DNA of 64,000 nucleotides from CAYNVS01 sp964400725 (GTDB lineage: Bacteria; Myxococcota_A; SURF-8; CAYNVS01). Below the pieces are notes generated by a model. It saw only the letters and a list, made by a program, of their open reading frames with translations. It did no database searches and was not told the origin of the DNA. The stretch lies in NCBI GenBank assembly GCA_964400725.1, contig CAYNVS010000002.1, positions 62,001-126,000 of the forward strand, read 5' to 3'. The translations under genes and the position numbers were made by a program. Of the stretch, positions 8,481 through 16,949 are shown piece after piece; the first letter of the stretch is position 1, and each line of letters opens with the position of its first letter.

Positions 8481-9668
8481 ATGTCAGACGCTCGTAAAAC
8501 GGTAATAGTTTCCGCCGCCAGAACCCCCATCGGGGCGATGAACGGCGCCATGTGCGAAATTCCCGCGGTCAAACTCGGAGCGACGGCCATAACCGAAGCG
8601 GTTAAAAGAAGCGGCGTTCCCCTGGACGCGATAGACGAATGCATAATGGGCAACGTGCTTACGGGCGGCTCCGGTCAGGCCCCGGCGCGTCAGGCGGCTC
8701 TGTACGCCAAGCTGCCGACCAAGGTCGAATGCGCCACAATCGGCAAAGTTTGCGGCTCCGGCGCAAAAGCGATAGGCCTGGCGGATCAGGCGATTCGCTG
8801 CGGCGACGCCGACGTTATTGTCGCGGGCGGAATGGAGTCGATGTCCAACGCGGCGTTCGCGCTTCTTAACGCGCGCCGCGGCTACCGCATGGGGAACGGA
8901 AATCTCATCGACCTTATGATTTACGACGGCCTGTGGGACCCGTACGGCAACAAGCACATGGGAAACTTCGGCGATTTATGCGCCAAGGAGAAGGGCTTCA
9001 CGCGCAAGGATCAGGACGACTTCTCCGTAGAATCGTTCAAACGCGCGCAGGCGGCGCAGGCCAACGGCGCGTTCAACGACGAAATCGTTCCGGTCGCTCT
9101 GCCTTCCAAGAAGGGCGAGCCGGTCATGTTCGCCGAGGACGAAGGGCCGAAGAAGGCGAACTTTGAGAAGATGCCGACGCTCAAGCCCGCGTTTTCTCCC
9201 GACGGCACGGTAACGGCCGCCAACGCAAGCAGCATTAACGACGGAGCCGCGGCGGTCGTCCTCATGGGCGAAGACAAGGCCGCGCAGATGGGCTGCAAAC
9301 CGCTGGCGCGCATCATTTCGCAGGCTTCCTATGCGGAGCCGCCCGAATGGTTCACAATCGCGCCGGTGGGCTCCATCAATAAAGCCCTCAAAAAGGCCGG
9401 GCTTAACGCCGCCGACATAGACTTGTGGGAAATTAACGAGGCGTTCTCGGTGGTTACGCTTTACGCCATCCGCGAGCTCGGCCTCGACTGCGCCAAAGTA
9501 AACGTCAACGGCGGCGCGGTAGCGCTCGGCCATCCAATCGGAGCCACGGGCGCGCGCCTTATGGTTACGCTGCTGCACGCGCTTAAAAACCGCGGCAAGA
9601 AACTCGGCGCCATCAGCATGTGCATCGGCGGCGGCGAAGCTATGACGATTATAGTCGAGAGACTGTAA
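8481..9668 (+). CDS. Acetyl-CoA acetyltransferase (thiolase)
   Basis: A 395-residue thiolase of normal length. It condenses or cleaves acetyl-CoA/acetoacetyl-CoA (EC 2.3.1.9/2.3.1.16 type). The nucleophile Cys91 lies in GKVCGSGAKA, His351 in ALGHPIGATGAR and the acid/base Cys381 in SMCIGGGEAM. The NEAF motif is present as WEINEAFSV. AGGAGG precedes the ATG. The enoyl-CoA hydratase gene follows after 134 nt on the same strand, which suggests a beta-oxidation or C4-acyl-CoA pathway. Biosynthetic versus degradative direction cannot be told from sequence. Confidence 0.95.
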   Translation: MSDARKTVIVSAARTPIGAMNGAMCEIPAVKLGATAITEAVKRSGVPLDAIDECIMGNVLTGGSGQAPARQAALYAKLPTKVECATIGKVCGSGAKAIGLADQAIRCGDADVIVAGGMESMSNAAFALLNARRGYRMGNGNLIDLMIYDGLWDPYGNKHMGNFGDLCAKEKGFTRKDQDDFSVESFKRAQAAQANGAFNDEIVPVALPSKKGEPVMFAEDEGPKKANFEKMPTLKPAFSPDGTVTAANASSINDGAAAVVLMGEDKAAQMGCKPLARIISQASYAEPPEWFTIAPVGSINKALKKAGLNAADIDLWEINEAFSVVTLYAIRELGLDCAKVNVNGGAVALGHPIGATGARLMVTLLHALKNRGKKLGAISMCIGGGEAMTIIVERL

Positions 9669-9802
9669 AACAAGAGCGTTAGACCGCAAATCTCCGCGCC
9701 TTTCGAGACGGCTTGAACGCCTTCTTGGGGGCGCGGTTCCTTAATTTTCCAGATTCCTCATCTTGATTTAGCTTCGCAAATTAACGTTTACAGGAGGAAC
9801 CA

Positions 9803-10582
9803 ATGAGCTACGAGAATATAATCTTCGAAATCAAAGGCGCCGTCGCCTATATAACGACGAACCGCCCGCCCATGAACCCGCTCAACCTCGCCATACTGCG
9901 CGAGATGCAGGACGCAATTAATAAGATTGCGGCGGATAAAAGCCTGCGGGTTCTAATAATAACCGGCGGAGGGGACAAGTCTTTCGTGGCGGGAGCCGAC
10001 ATTAAGGCGATGAGCGGCATGACGCAGGAACAAATAGAGGAATTCGGCCTCGCGGGGCAGGCGGTAATGCGCTCGCTTGAAAACCTTCCCATTCCCGTTA
10101 TCGCGGCGGTGAACGGCTTCGCGCTCGGCGGCGGAACCGAGCTTGCTATTTCGTGCGATTTTATAATCGCAAGCGAAAAGGCGAAGTTCGGCCAGCCCGA
10201 AGTGAAGCTCGGCATTATACCGGGTTTCGGCGGCACGCAGCGTTTGGCGCGGCTTATCGGGCGCAACATGGCCAAGGAACTCATTTACCGCGGCAACATC
10301 ATCGACGCGGCGGAAGCGCTGCGCATCGGGCTCGCCAATCATGTCGTTCCGGCGGACAAGCTGATGGAAGAAGCCGAGAAAATCGCGGCGGAGATAGCCG
10401 CGGCCGGGCCGCGCGCCGTCGCGCTGTGCAAACAGGCCATTAACGGCGGCTACCACAAGGAGCTGGACGCGGGGAACGACATTGAAGTCAACTGCTTCTT
10501 CGAGTCGTTTAAAACGGCGGACAGACGGGAAGGATTGAGCGCTTTTTTAGAAAAGCGGACGCCGGACTTTAAGGGCGAATAA
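9803..10582 (+). CDS. Enoyl-CoA hydratase / crotonase
   Basis: A 259-residue crotonase-fold protein. Both catalytic glutamates of hydratases are present: Glu113 (GGGTELAISCDF) and Glu133 (FGQPEVKLGIIPGFGGTQRL). The oxyanion-hole segments SFVAGADI and ALGGG are intact. AGGAGG lies 5 nt before the ATG. Together with the thiolase upstream it would act on short-chain acyl-CoAs; no 3-hydroxyacyl-CoA dehydrogenase is in the window. A strong hairpin terminator follows. Confidence 0.95.
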   Translation: MSYENIIFEIKGAVAYITTNRPPMNPLNLAILREMQDAINKIAADKSLRVLIITGGGDKSFVAGADIKAMSGMTQEQIEEFGLAGQAVMRSLENLPIPVIAAVNGFALGGGTELAISCDFIIASEKAKFGQPEVKLGIIPGFGGTQRLARLIGRNMAKELIYRGNIIDAAEALRIGLANHVVPADKLMEEAEKIAAEIAAAGPRAVALCKQAINGGYHKELDAGNDIEVNCFFESFKTADRREGLSAFLEKRTPDFKGE

Positions 10583-10592
10583 CTTTAAAATT

Positions 10593-10624
10593 ACCGGAGG
10601 CGGAACGCTCCGCTTCCGGTTTTG
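10593..10624 (+). terminator. Rho-independent terminator after the crotonase gene
   Basis: Stem ACCGGAGGCGG/CCGCTTCCGGT with one mismatch, then a T-rich run, 10 nt after the stop codon. Confidence 0.8.
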
Positions 10625-10782
10625 CTTCGCTTTAAATTTATATGCGAGGGGGCGAAGTAAGTTGAAGAGAACATATCTTTTTGAAAATAATTCTTGACTC
10701 CGCCGCAAAAAAAGACAAAAATTTAAAAAGGTAAAAAGGTAAATACTAGTCGTTATAAATGTCTAAAGGAAAGGAGTCAAAA

Positions 10783-12204
10783 ATGATGAGATGTACCCCC
10801 CCCCCCCACACACACACAAAATATACACGCGGAAGAGAAAAATATTTTACATAATGGCGGCTCTCTTTCCCGTTCTTTTTAACCTCGCCCTGCCTTCAAC
10901 CGCGCTTGCCTGGACGCAAGCAACATGTAACAACAACGGGTACGATACAAAAACATTTAATTTTACAAACACAGACTATTTAAGAACTGATCATTATGGA
11001 AAAATATCTTAATTATATAGACTATAGAATGTTTATAAATTTTAACAGCAACATTAATTCGGTTTTATTTACTTTTGGAGAGATTGATCTCGAAAACAAT
11101 TATGACTACTTGACTATTACAGGATCGTCGCAATACCAAATTACAGGCCATATTGATGCCGGCGGTATGTTGACGGTCTCTCCCTACGGCCATTTAGTAA
11201 TGCTGGATTTCGACGCTGATATTTCCAACCCTTCTCCGCACGCAGGTTTTTCGATTGTAAGTATTGGCGTCAAATGCCATTCATCGCAGCAAACGCCCTC
11301 TTATTTACAAATCTTTGAGAATTACCGTTATGATGGAATTCTTTTAGGAAGCAACGACGTCAACTACTATTTGGTTGAGCATTTAGAAGGATATGAGACC
11401 AATATCGTGATGAATGGCTATAATAACGGAGACTTTGATCTTTATGTAAAAAAGGACTCGTTTCCAACTTCAACAAGCTACTATAAGAGAAGCATTAGCT
11501 ATAACAGCGATGAGGCAATAAGATTAACAACTTCGGCTCAAACTGGTTATTACTATATTGCTATACCCTCTTATTCAGGTTCGGGTCAATACTCAGTTAG
11601 AGTCAGTTATACTAAACCTGAAGAACGGTATTTAATAAAAGTAGGAACAAATTTTAACGCCACAACCGCTCAAATGGACAATATTACCAATATAGTGGAT
11701 GTAGCTTTGAAGCGTTTTTTTGGCTATACCTCAGGAGAAATATATATCTATGAGGCAGATATATACAACTCAGGCAATTGTAATTGCGGAGGCGCTGCTT
11801 GCAATGTTTGTTTTCGCGCTGGATGCGGCAGAGCATACTCCACGCTTCCTCTTGGGTCGCATACCGTTGTAATGTATTATGATTCAGCGGATTCGTTTAC
11901 TTTGGGTCATGAAATGGGACACGCATGGCTCGCCCTTCCTGACGAATATCATAACGTCGAACCCAAACTCTTAGATTATTGCGGACATACCGCCATGGCA
12001 AATCAATATCTTAATCATGCTTTATGTTATACTGCAGATCATTGCAAGGATGCCGATGAGACCTGCCCGGGTAATTTGACGCCAGCATGGTCAAACTTAT
12101 GGAATCAAGGCAGAATTCATTACAAACCGACGCAAACGCCCGATGGAGAGACTTTTGAAAATGTAGCTTTCCCCGCCGATTTTATTTCGACGTGGCAATA
12201 CTAA
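10783..12204 (+). pseudogene. Secreted M64-like zinc metalloprotease, reading frame broken or phase-variable
   Basis: The best ribosome site (AAAGGAG, 6-nt spacing) belongs to ATG 10783, which runs through a C12 tract into a stop at 10852. A signal peptide (IFYIMAALFPVLFNLALPSTALA|W) is read in another frame from ATG 10791. The mature body is read from about 10996, back in the first frame, past a five-A run. The body has a PPC-like beta domain (about 11370-11620) and HEMGH at about 11910 followed by LALPDEYHN, the HExxH plus DEY signature of M64 (IgA-peptidase-type) metalloproteases. Cysteines are frequent near the active site. Two frame changes are needed for one product: mutation, tract-length variation, ribosomal slippage or sequencing error could each explain this. 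Codon and base use are AT-rich compared with neighbours. Confidence 0.7.
10796..10820 (+). repeat. Poly-C and (AC)n tract directly after a start codon
   Basis: Twelve consecutive C (10796-10807) followed by five AC units and an A-run, within the first codons of the metalloprotease gene. One extra C, or the loss of one AC, would join ATG 10783 to the signal-peptide frame. Such mono- and dinucleotide tracts are typical of slipped-strand phase variation. Confidence 0.8.
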
Positions 12205-12237
12205 CGGACGTTTATGAATGCAGAAAGGAGAAATAAA

Positions 12238-13038
12238 ATGAAAAAGAGTTTGATTAGACGGTATTTTTGGGGCGTTTCAATCACTTTAACCTTAACCGCT
12301 TTAATTAGTTGCTCTGCAAACGAAAAAGCGCAAGGAGGGGACGCCGCGATAGCAATCATGCCATTTTTTGACGCAACCTCTTATGACCCTCATGATATTA
12401 GAATCGTCGTATATCCCAATATAACGTACGGCAGAACAAAAGAAGCGGGCGCGTTCAGAGTTGACGCCAAAATAGCGGACAAATCTATCGCTATTTCCGC
12501 AATTCCGACTGGAAAGAAAGAAGGCGAATATATGCTTGACCTCTCGGACGATGTTGGCGCGACAACCGATTTGGAACTGACGATTACTGCCGGCGAACAC
12601 TATTCTATAGTTGCCCCGAATGAAGAAACCATTAAATCTCGTACAATTAAACTTAATCATGGAAACGACGTGAAAGTAGTTCAAATTGGAGTGTGTAAAA
12701 AGGACTATGTTTCAGTTGACCTTGTATTTTCTGAAAATATAAAAGGCGCCGCCGCGGCAATATTGCATGTTAATACAACCAAGGGCATAATAGAAGGGCG
12801 TCTTTACGCGCCGCCGGCAAAAGACGGCGTTACTTACATTGGACCGACCGTTGAGACTACCGCAAACAGTATGTCTTACAGACTTGACTCCGACGCGTCG
12901 TATAAAGATATTTTGTCTTTTACGCTTGACCGGGAGGTATATAGTCCGGCAAAGAAGAAAAACATTACTATAAAGAGCGCTTCAACAATTGACGGGCAGT
13001 GGCATACAATCGCTGAAGATTGCGCTATGTGGTGGTAA
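12238..13038 (+). CDS. Lipoprotein, unknown function
   Basis: A 266-residue protein from ATG 12238, preceded by AAAGGAG; an upstream ATG at 12214 lacks a ribosome site. The signal has a lysine/arginine n-region, a hydrophobic core and the lipobox LISC, giving a mature N-terminal Cys. The remainder looks beta-rich with no family I recognise. It follows the metalloprotease by 33 nt on the same strand and shares its AT-rich composition, so the two probably arrived together. Confidence 0.75.
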   Translation: MKKSLIRRYFWGVSITLTLTALISCSANEKAQGGDAAIAIMPFFDATSYDPHDIRIVVYPNITYGRTKEAGAFRVDAKIADKSIAISAIPTGKKEGEYMLDLSDDVGATTDLELTITAGEHYSIVAPNEETIKSRTIKLNHGNDVKVVQIGVCKKDYVSVDLVFSENIKGAAAAILHVNTTKGIIEGRLYAPPAKDGVTYIGPTVETTANSMSYRLDSDASYKDILSFTLDREVYSPAKKKNITIKSASTIDGQWHTIAEDCAMWW

Positions 13039-13065
13039 TTATACTCAGTTGCGGAAAATAAGAAA

Positions 13066-13097
13066 AAGGCGCGGTAATCCGCGCCCTTTATTTTTTA
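13066..13097. terminator. Bidirectional terminator
   Basis: GGCGCGG, TAAT loop, CCGCGCC, with an A-run on the left and a T-run on the right. It serves the lipoprotein gene (plus) and glnA (minus), which converge here. Confidence 0.85.
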
Positions 13098-13112
13098 ACC
13101 CAAAACCAGCTA

Positions 13113-14441
13113 TTACAGCACCGGCAGGTAATTCTCAATTTCGTAGTCGGTTACCTTTGTGCGGTAGTTGTCCCATTCCATTTTTTTGTTTTCAATAAAA
13201 GTATGGAAGATATGCTCGCCCAGCGTTTTACGCATTAGCTCGCTCTTTTCAAGGCGCATCGCCGCTTCGATAAGGTCGCCCGGGATGGTTTTTATTCCCT
13301 TGCGGGCGCGCTCTTTCGCGCTCATCTCAAAAATATCCTCTTCAATCGGCGCGGGAAGAGGCAGCTTCTTTTCTACGCCGTCTATGCCCGCGGCCAGCAT
13401 CGCCGCAAACGCCAAATACGGGTTGCACGCAGGGTCCGGAACGCGCAGCTCGATGCGGGTCGCGTTCTCTTTGCCGGGCTTGTACATCGGCACGCGCACC
13501 AGAGCCGAGCGGTTGCGCTGTCCCCACGAAATATAAACCGGAGCCTCGTAGCCGGGCACTACGCGCTTGTAAGAGTTTACCCACTGGTTGGTAATCGCCG
13601 CGAACTCGCCGACGTGCTTCAACAGCCCCGCAATGTAATGTCCCGACATTTCGGAGAGATGATACGGCGCGCCCTCTTTGAAGAAAGCGTTGGACTTCCC
13701 TTTGAACAACGATTGATGCACGTGCATGCCGCTGCCGTTCACGCCGAAAATCGGTTTGGGCATGAACGAGGCGTGATAGCCGTTCCGCTTTGCGACTTCG
13801 CGCACGACGAAGCGGTAAAGCATGGTAATGTCCGCCATCTTCAACGCCTCCTGATACCGCAGGTCTATTTCGTGCTGGCTGGGCGCTACCTCGTGATGGC
13901 TGTACTCCACCTCTATACCCATCATCTCCAGCTCTTCAACCGTCTTTTTGCGCATTTCGGTTCCGACGTCGTGGACGTTGTAATCGAAATACCCCTCGCG
14001 GTCGATGGCCGCCGGATCGTTGGGGCTTTTAAAATAAAAATACTCAAGCTCCGGGCCGGTATAGAAGGTGTAGCCCATCCCGTTGACCTTCTTCAGAACG
14101 TCTTTCAGCACGCGGCGCGGGTCGCCTTCGTAGTCGTTTCCGTCGGGAGTTTTAATGTCGCAAATGAGGCAGGCCGCTTTTTGGCCGTTAATAGACCACG
14201 GCAGAATGCGAAACGTTGACGGATCGGGCAGAGCGATAAGGTCGGACTCTTCAATGCGGACGAATCCTTCAATAGAGCTTCCGTCGAAGCCCATTCCCTC
14301 GCGCATCGCTTTTTCAAGCTCGTGCGCCGGAATTCCGAACCCTTTCATCCGGCCTAAAATGTCGGTGAAAAAGAGACTGACGGTGTCGATGCGCTCTTTC
14401 GCCACGGTTTCAAGAACTGTTTCAATAGTAGAACGGCTCAT
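13113..14441 (-). CDS. glnA: Glutamine synthetase type I
   Basis: ATP-dependent ligation of ammonia to glutamate. There are 442 residues from the ATG at 14441, which has AAGGAG at ideal spacing; the upstream in-frame start at 14474 lies across that site and is rejected. Family marks: FTDILGRMKGF, GMGFDGSSIEGF, the ATP-binding region near KPIFGVNGSGMHVHQSLF, and NPYLAFAAMLAAGIDG near the C-terminus. The length fits the GSI-alpha class. The adenylylation-loop Tyr segment of GSI-beta is not evident at the end, so regulation by GlnE is doubtful. It lies downstream of ino1 on the same strand, separated by a terminator. Confidence 0.95.
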   Translation of the reverse strand: MSRSTIETVLETVAKERIDTVSLFFTDILGRMKGFGIPAHELEKAMREGMGFDGSSIEGFVRIEESDLIALPDPSTFRILPWSINGQKAACLICDIKTPDGNDYEGDPRRVLKDVLKKVNGMGYTFYTGPELEYFYFKSPNDPAAIDREGYFDYNVHDVGTEMRKKTVEELEMMGIEVEYSHHEVAPSQHEIDLRYQEALKMADITMLYRFVVREVAKRNGYHASFMPKPIFGVNGSGMHVHQSLFKGKSNAFFKEGAPYHLSEMSGHYIAGLLKHVGEFAAITNQWVNSYKRVVPGYEAPVYISWGQRNRSALVRVPMYKPGKENATRIELRVPDPACNPYLAFAAMLAAGIDGVEKKLPLPAPIEEDIFEMSAKERARKGIKTIPGDLIEAAMRLEKSELMRKTLGEHIFHTFIENKKMEWDNYRTKVTDYEIENYLPVL

Positions 14442-14592
14442 CTTTTTCTCCTTTCGCCGCGATAAACGCGACACGGTTAAAATGTTTGCGCGTAAAACGA
14501 TTTATTAGCACAAGCATGGTGAATTTGCAACGCTAAATAACGCAATAAGCGCAATTTATGTTGCGTCGCGTCATAAGGCGGGCGTTGCGAAT

Positions 14593-14624
14593 AAAAAAAA
14601 GGAACGGCTTGAAACCGTTCCTTT
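14593..14624 (-). terminator. Terminator after ino1
   Basis: Perfect 10-bp stem AAAGGAACGG/CCGTTCCTTT with a 7-nt loop, followed on the minus strand by a run of eight T. It lies 30 nt after the ino1 stop. Confidence 0.9.
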
Positions 14625-14653
14625 AGCATTCGCGTTATACTTTGACGAGAGTT

Positions 14654-15979
14654 TTATTCGTCGTAGTCCTGACCCAGATGGGTAATAAGCTCTTTTTCCA
14701 TGAGCCAGCGCAGAGTGTTCTTCAGTTTGGTCTTCTGTACGAAGAGGTCGTTTTCCGGATAGCGGTCTTTGGGGTGCTGCGGAGCCTTGAAGTAGAACGA
14801 CATCCACTCCTGAATGCCTTTCATATTCGCGCGCTGCGCCAAATCGAGGAAGAGAATTATATCGAGCAGAACCGGCGCGGCCAAAATGGAATCGCGGCAA
14901 AGGAAGTTGATTTTAATCTGCATCGGATAGTTCATCCAGCCGAAGATGTCGATGTTGTCCCACGACTCTTTGTTGTCTCCGCGCGGCGGATAATAGTTGA
15001 TGCGGACTTTATGATACATGTTGGTGTAAAGTTCGGGGTTTACTTCCGGCTGAAGTATGGTGTCCAAAACGCCCAGCTTGCTGACTTCCTTGCTCTTGAA
15101 GCTTTCTGGGTCGTCCAGCACTTCGCCGTCGCGGTTGCCCAGAATATTCGTGGAAAACCAGCCGGAAACGCCCAGCAATCTGGCGCGGAAGCCCGGCGCG
15201 AGAATGGACTTCATAAGAGTCTGGCCGGTTTTGAAATCTTTTCCGCATATCGGCATGCCCATGTCGGCCGCAAGCTCCATGAGAGCGTCGTTGTCGGTGG
15301 TTACGTGCGGCGCGCCGTTGGCGTGGGGAACGCCCATTTTTAGCGCGGCGTAGGCGTAAATCTGACTGGGGGAAATGTCCGGGTCGTTGGCTTTCAGGCC
15401 TTTCTCGAAGTTGGCGAGCGACTTGTGCGTCTTTTTATTCGCGGGGCGGTAAGCCTCGGTGGACGCGGCCCACGCCATAACGAGCCGCTTGCACTTGTTC
15501 TTCTTTTTAAAATTTTCGATGTCTTTCATCAACGCTTCGGCCAAATCCATCTTGGTCGCGCCCTTCTTAACGTTCGGGCCGTCGAGATTTTTTACGAATT
15601 CTTTGTTGAAAACGGCGGACATCGGCTTAATGGCGTTGAGTTCGTCCGCCACCGGCTCGAGGTCTTTCAGTTCGAGAACGCCCGCGTGCTTGGCCGATTC
15701 GTATGCCGTGTCGTTGAAAATGTCCCAGCCGCCGAAAACTATGTCGTCAAGCCCGGCGAGGGAAACGAAATCTTTAATCAGCGGGTTGTTGTTTTCGGTG
15801 CGCTTGCCGATGCGCAAAGTGCCCATTTGAGTCAGCGAACCTATCGGCCTTGCAATTCCTTTACGCGCGGAGAGAACTCCGGCCATCAAGGTGGTAGTTA
15901 CGGCTCCCATGCCGGGAATAAGCACTCCCAGCTTGCCTTCGGCCTTAGGTATCGCGGCTCCTCTAAGTATCTCTTTCAT
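14654..15979 (-). CDS. ino1: Inositol-3-phosphate synthase
   Basis: Converts glucose 6-phosphate to 1D-myo-inositol 3-phosphate using NAD. It has 441 residues. The N-terminal Rossmann motif is LGVLIPGMGAVTTT, followed by VFGGWDIF. The C-terminal catalytic domain has NTPLMK-like and KTGQTLMKSILAPGF segments and NILGNRDGEVLDDPESFKSKE, all strong family marks. AAGGATG precedes the ATG. The gene stands alone between a terminator and a 225-nt leader. The product could feed phosphatidylinositol or other inositol lipids; no inositol-phosphatidyl transferase is seen in the window. Confidence 0.95.
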   Translation of the reverse strand: MKEILRGAAIPKAEGKLGVLIPGMGAVTTTLMAGVLSARKGIARPIGSLTQMGTLRIGKRTENNNPLIKDFVSLAGLDDIVFGGWDIFNDTAYESAKHAGVLELKDLEPVADELNAIKPMSAVFNKEFVKNLDGPNVKKGATKMDLAEALMKDIENFKKKNKCKRLVMAWAASTEAYRPANKKTHKSLANFEKGLKANDPDISPSQIYAYAALKMGVPHANGAPHVTTDNDALMELAADMGMPICGKDFKTGQTLMKSILAPGFRARLLGVSGWFSTNILGNRDGEVLDDPESFKSKEVSKLGVLDTILQPEVNPELYTNMYHKVRINYYPPRGDNKESWDNIDIFGWMNYPMQIKINFLCRDSILAAPVLLDIILFLDLAQRANMKGIQEWMSFYFKAPQHPKDRYPENDLFVQKTKLKNTLRWLMEKELITHLGQDYDE

Positions 15980-16204
15980 GGTTCATCCTTTCGTTTATGG
16001 CCGGCGCAAGACGCGTCGGACGCTGTTTGGCGCAAGATACTGCCTTCTTGCCCTGTCGAACGAGATCAGTCAAAATTGCATACGGGCTGCGAATATTCCG
16101 TTTATATCCTTTTAAAAATAAATTGTCAAAAATTATTCATGTTACCGCGCGGTAAAGTTTTTAATAATATCAATCATTTTTAATTGTAGTTTTAACGCGT
16201 TGCG

Positions 16205-16939
16205 TTATTTATTAAAACTTCCGTTTCGGCATAATTCTTTTAGTCTTTCCGATTCGATTATTTCGTTTTTAACCGAAGCGTCGAGCGCCGCCTTGACCAG
16301 CGCCGCGGCGAGCGCCTCGCCGGTTATCGACGACCATCTGTCGGCGGTCTTTTTAGCTCCGAGCGCGCCGAACGCCTTTAACGCGCCGTCGATGACGCAG
16401 GCCGCGGCTTTCTCCGCCGGGCGGTTTTCCTCCCGCGTCCCCGAAATAATTGAAGGTCTGGCGATAACATACGGCAAGCCTGAGTTGATTACCGCTTGTT
16501 CGGCCTTATAGCGCGCCTTTAAATACGCGCCTGCGGCGTTCGGGCTCGTTCCGACGCTGGACAGGTAAATTATTTTGGTTTTAATGCCGGACTTAACAGC
16601 GGCGTCGGTTATGAGTTTGGTCAGACCGAAATCGACCGCCTCGTAATCGGCCTGTTTCGCGTCTGCGGCCTGTTTCATCCGCTTTTTGGTCGTGCCTATA
16701 AGTATGAAGACGAAATCCGGCGCAAGCGTCGCAAGCGTAGCCTTCATCGCGTTCAACTCGAAAGGCGTCGCATCGACGACGGCGCCCACAGCGGCGAATT
16801 TATCGCTCGCCGCCGCAAGCGCAGAGCTGCCGGGGCGGATGTGCGCGACCGTCTGGACGCCCGCTTTGCGCAGCTCTTTAACCGCGTTTACGCCGACGTA
16901 ACCCGTGGCCCCCGCTACGAACGCTTTTACGACCGTCAT
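16205..16939 (-). CDS. NAD(P)-binding atypical SDR / NmrA-like protein
   Basis: A 244-residue protein with an N-terminal Rossmann glycine motif VAGATGYVG at residues 8-16. YLSSVGTSP lies where atypical SDRs carry the active-site Ser segment, then YLKARYKAEQAV supplies a YxxxK-like Tyr/Lys pair and RPSIISG follows. This fits the NAD(P)H-binding, HIM1/NmrA-like group (nucleoside-diphosphate-sugar epimerase-like). It starts 10 nt after the upstream lipoprotein gene on the same strand with only a weak GGTGAG ribosome site, so translational coupling is likely. The substrate is unknown. Confidence 0.85.
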   Translation of the reverse strand: MTVVKAFVAGATGYVGVNAVKELRKAGVQTVAHIRPGSSALAAASDKFAAVGAVVDATPFELNAMKATLATLAPDFVFILIGTTKKRMKQAADAKQADYEAVDFGLTKLITDAAVKSGIKTKIIYLSSVGTSPNAAGAYLKARYKAEQAVINSGLPYVIARPSIISGTREENRPAEKAAACVIDGALKAFGALGAKKTADRWSSITGEALAAALVKAALDASVKNEIIESERLKELCRNGSFNK

Positions 16940-16949
16940 TTTGCCGGTC

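Noticed and set aside
13614..14219. Plus-strand ORF inside glnA; likewise 14642-15343 and 15425-16183 inside or next to ino1
   Set aside because: Antisense to highly conserved enzymes and without start signals.
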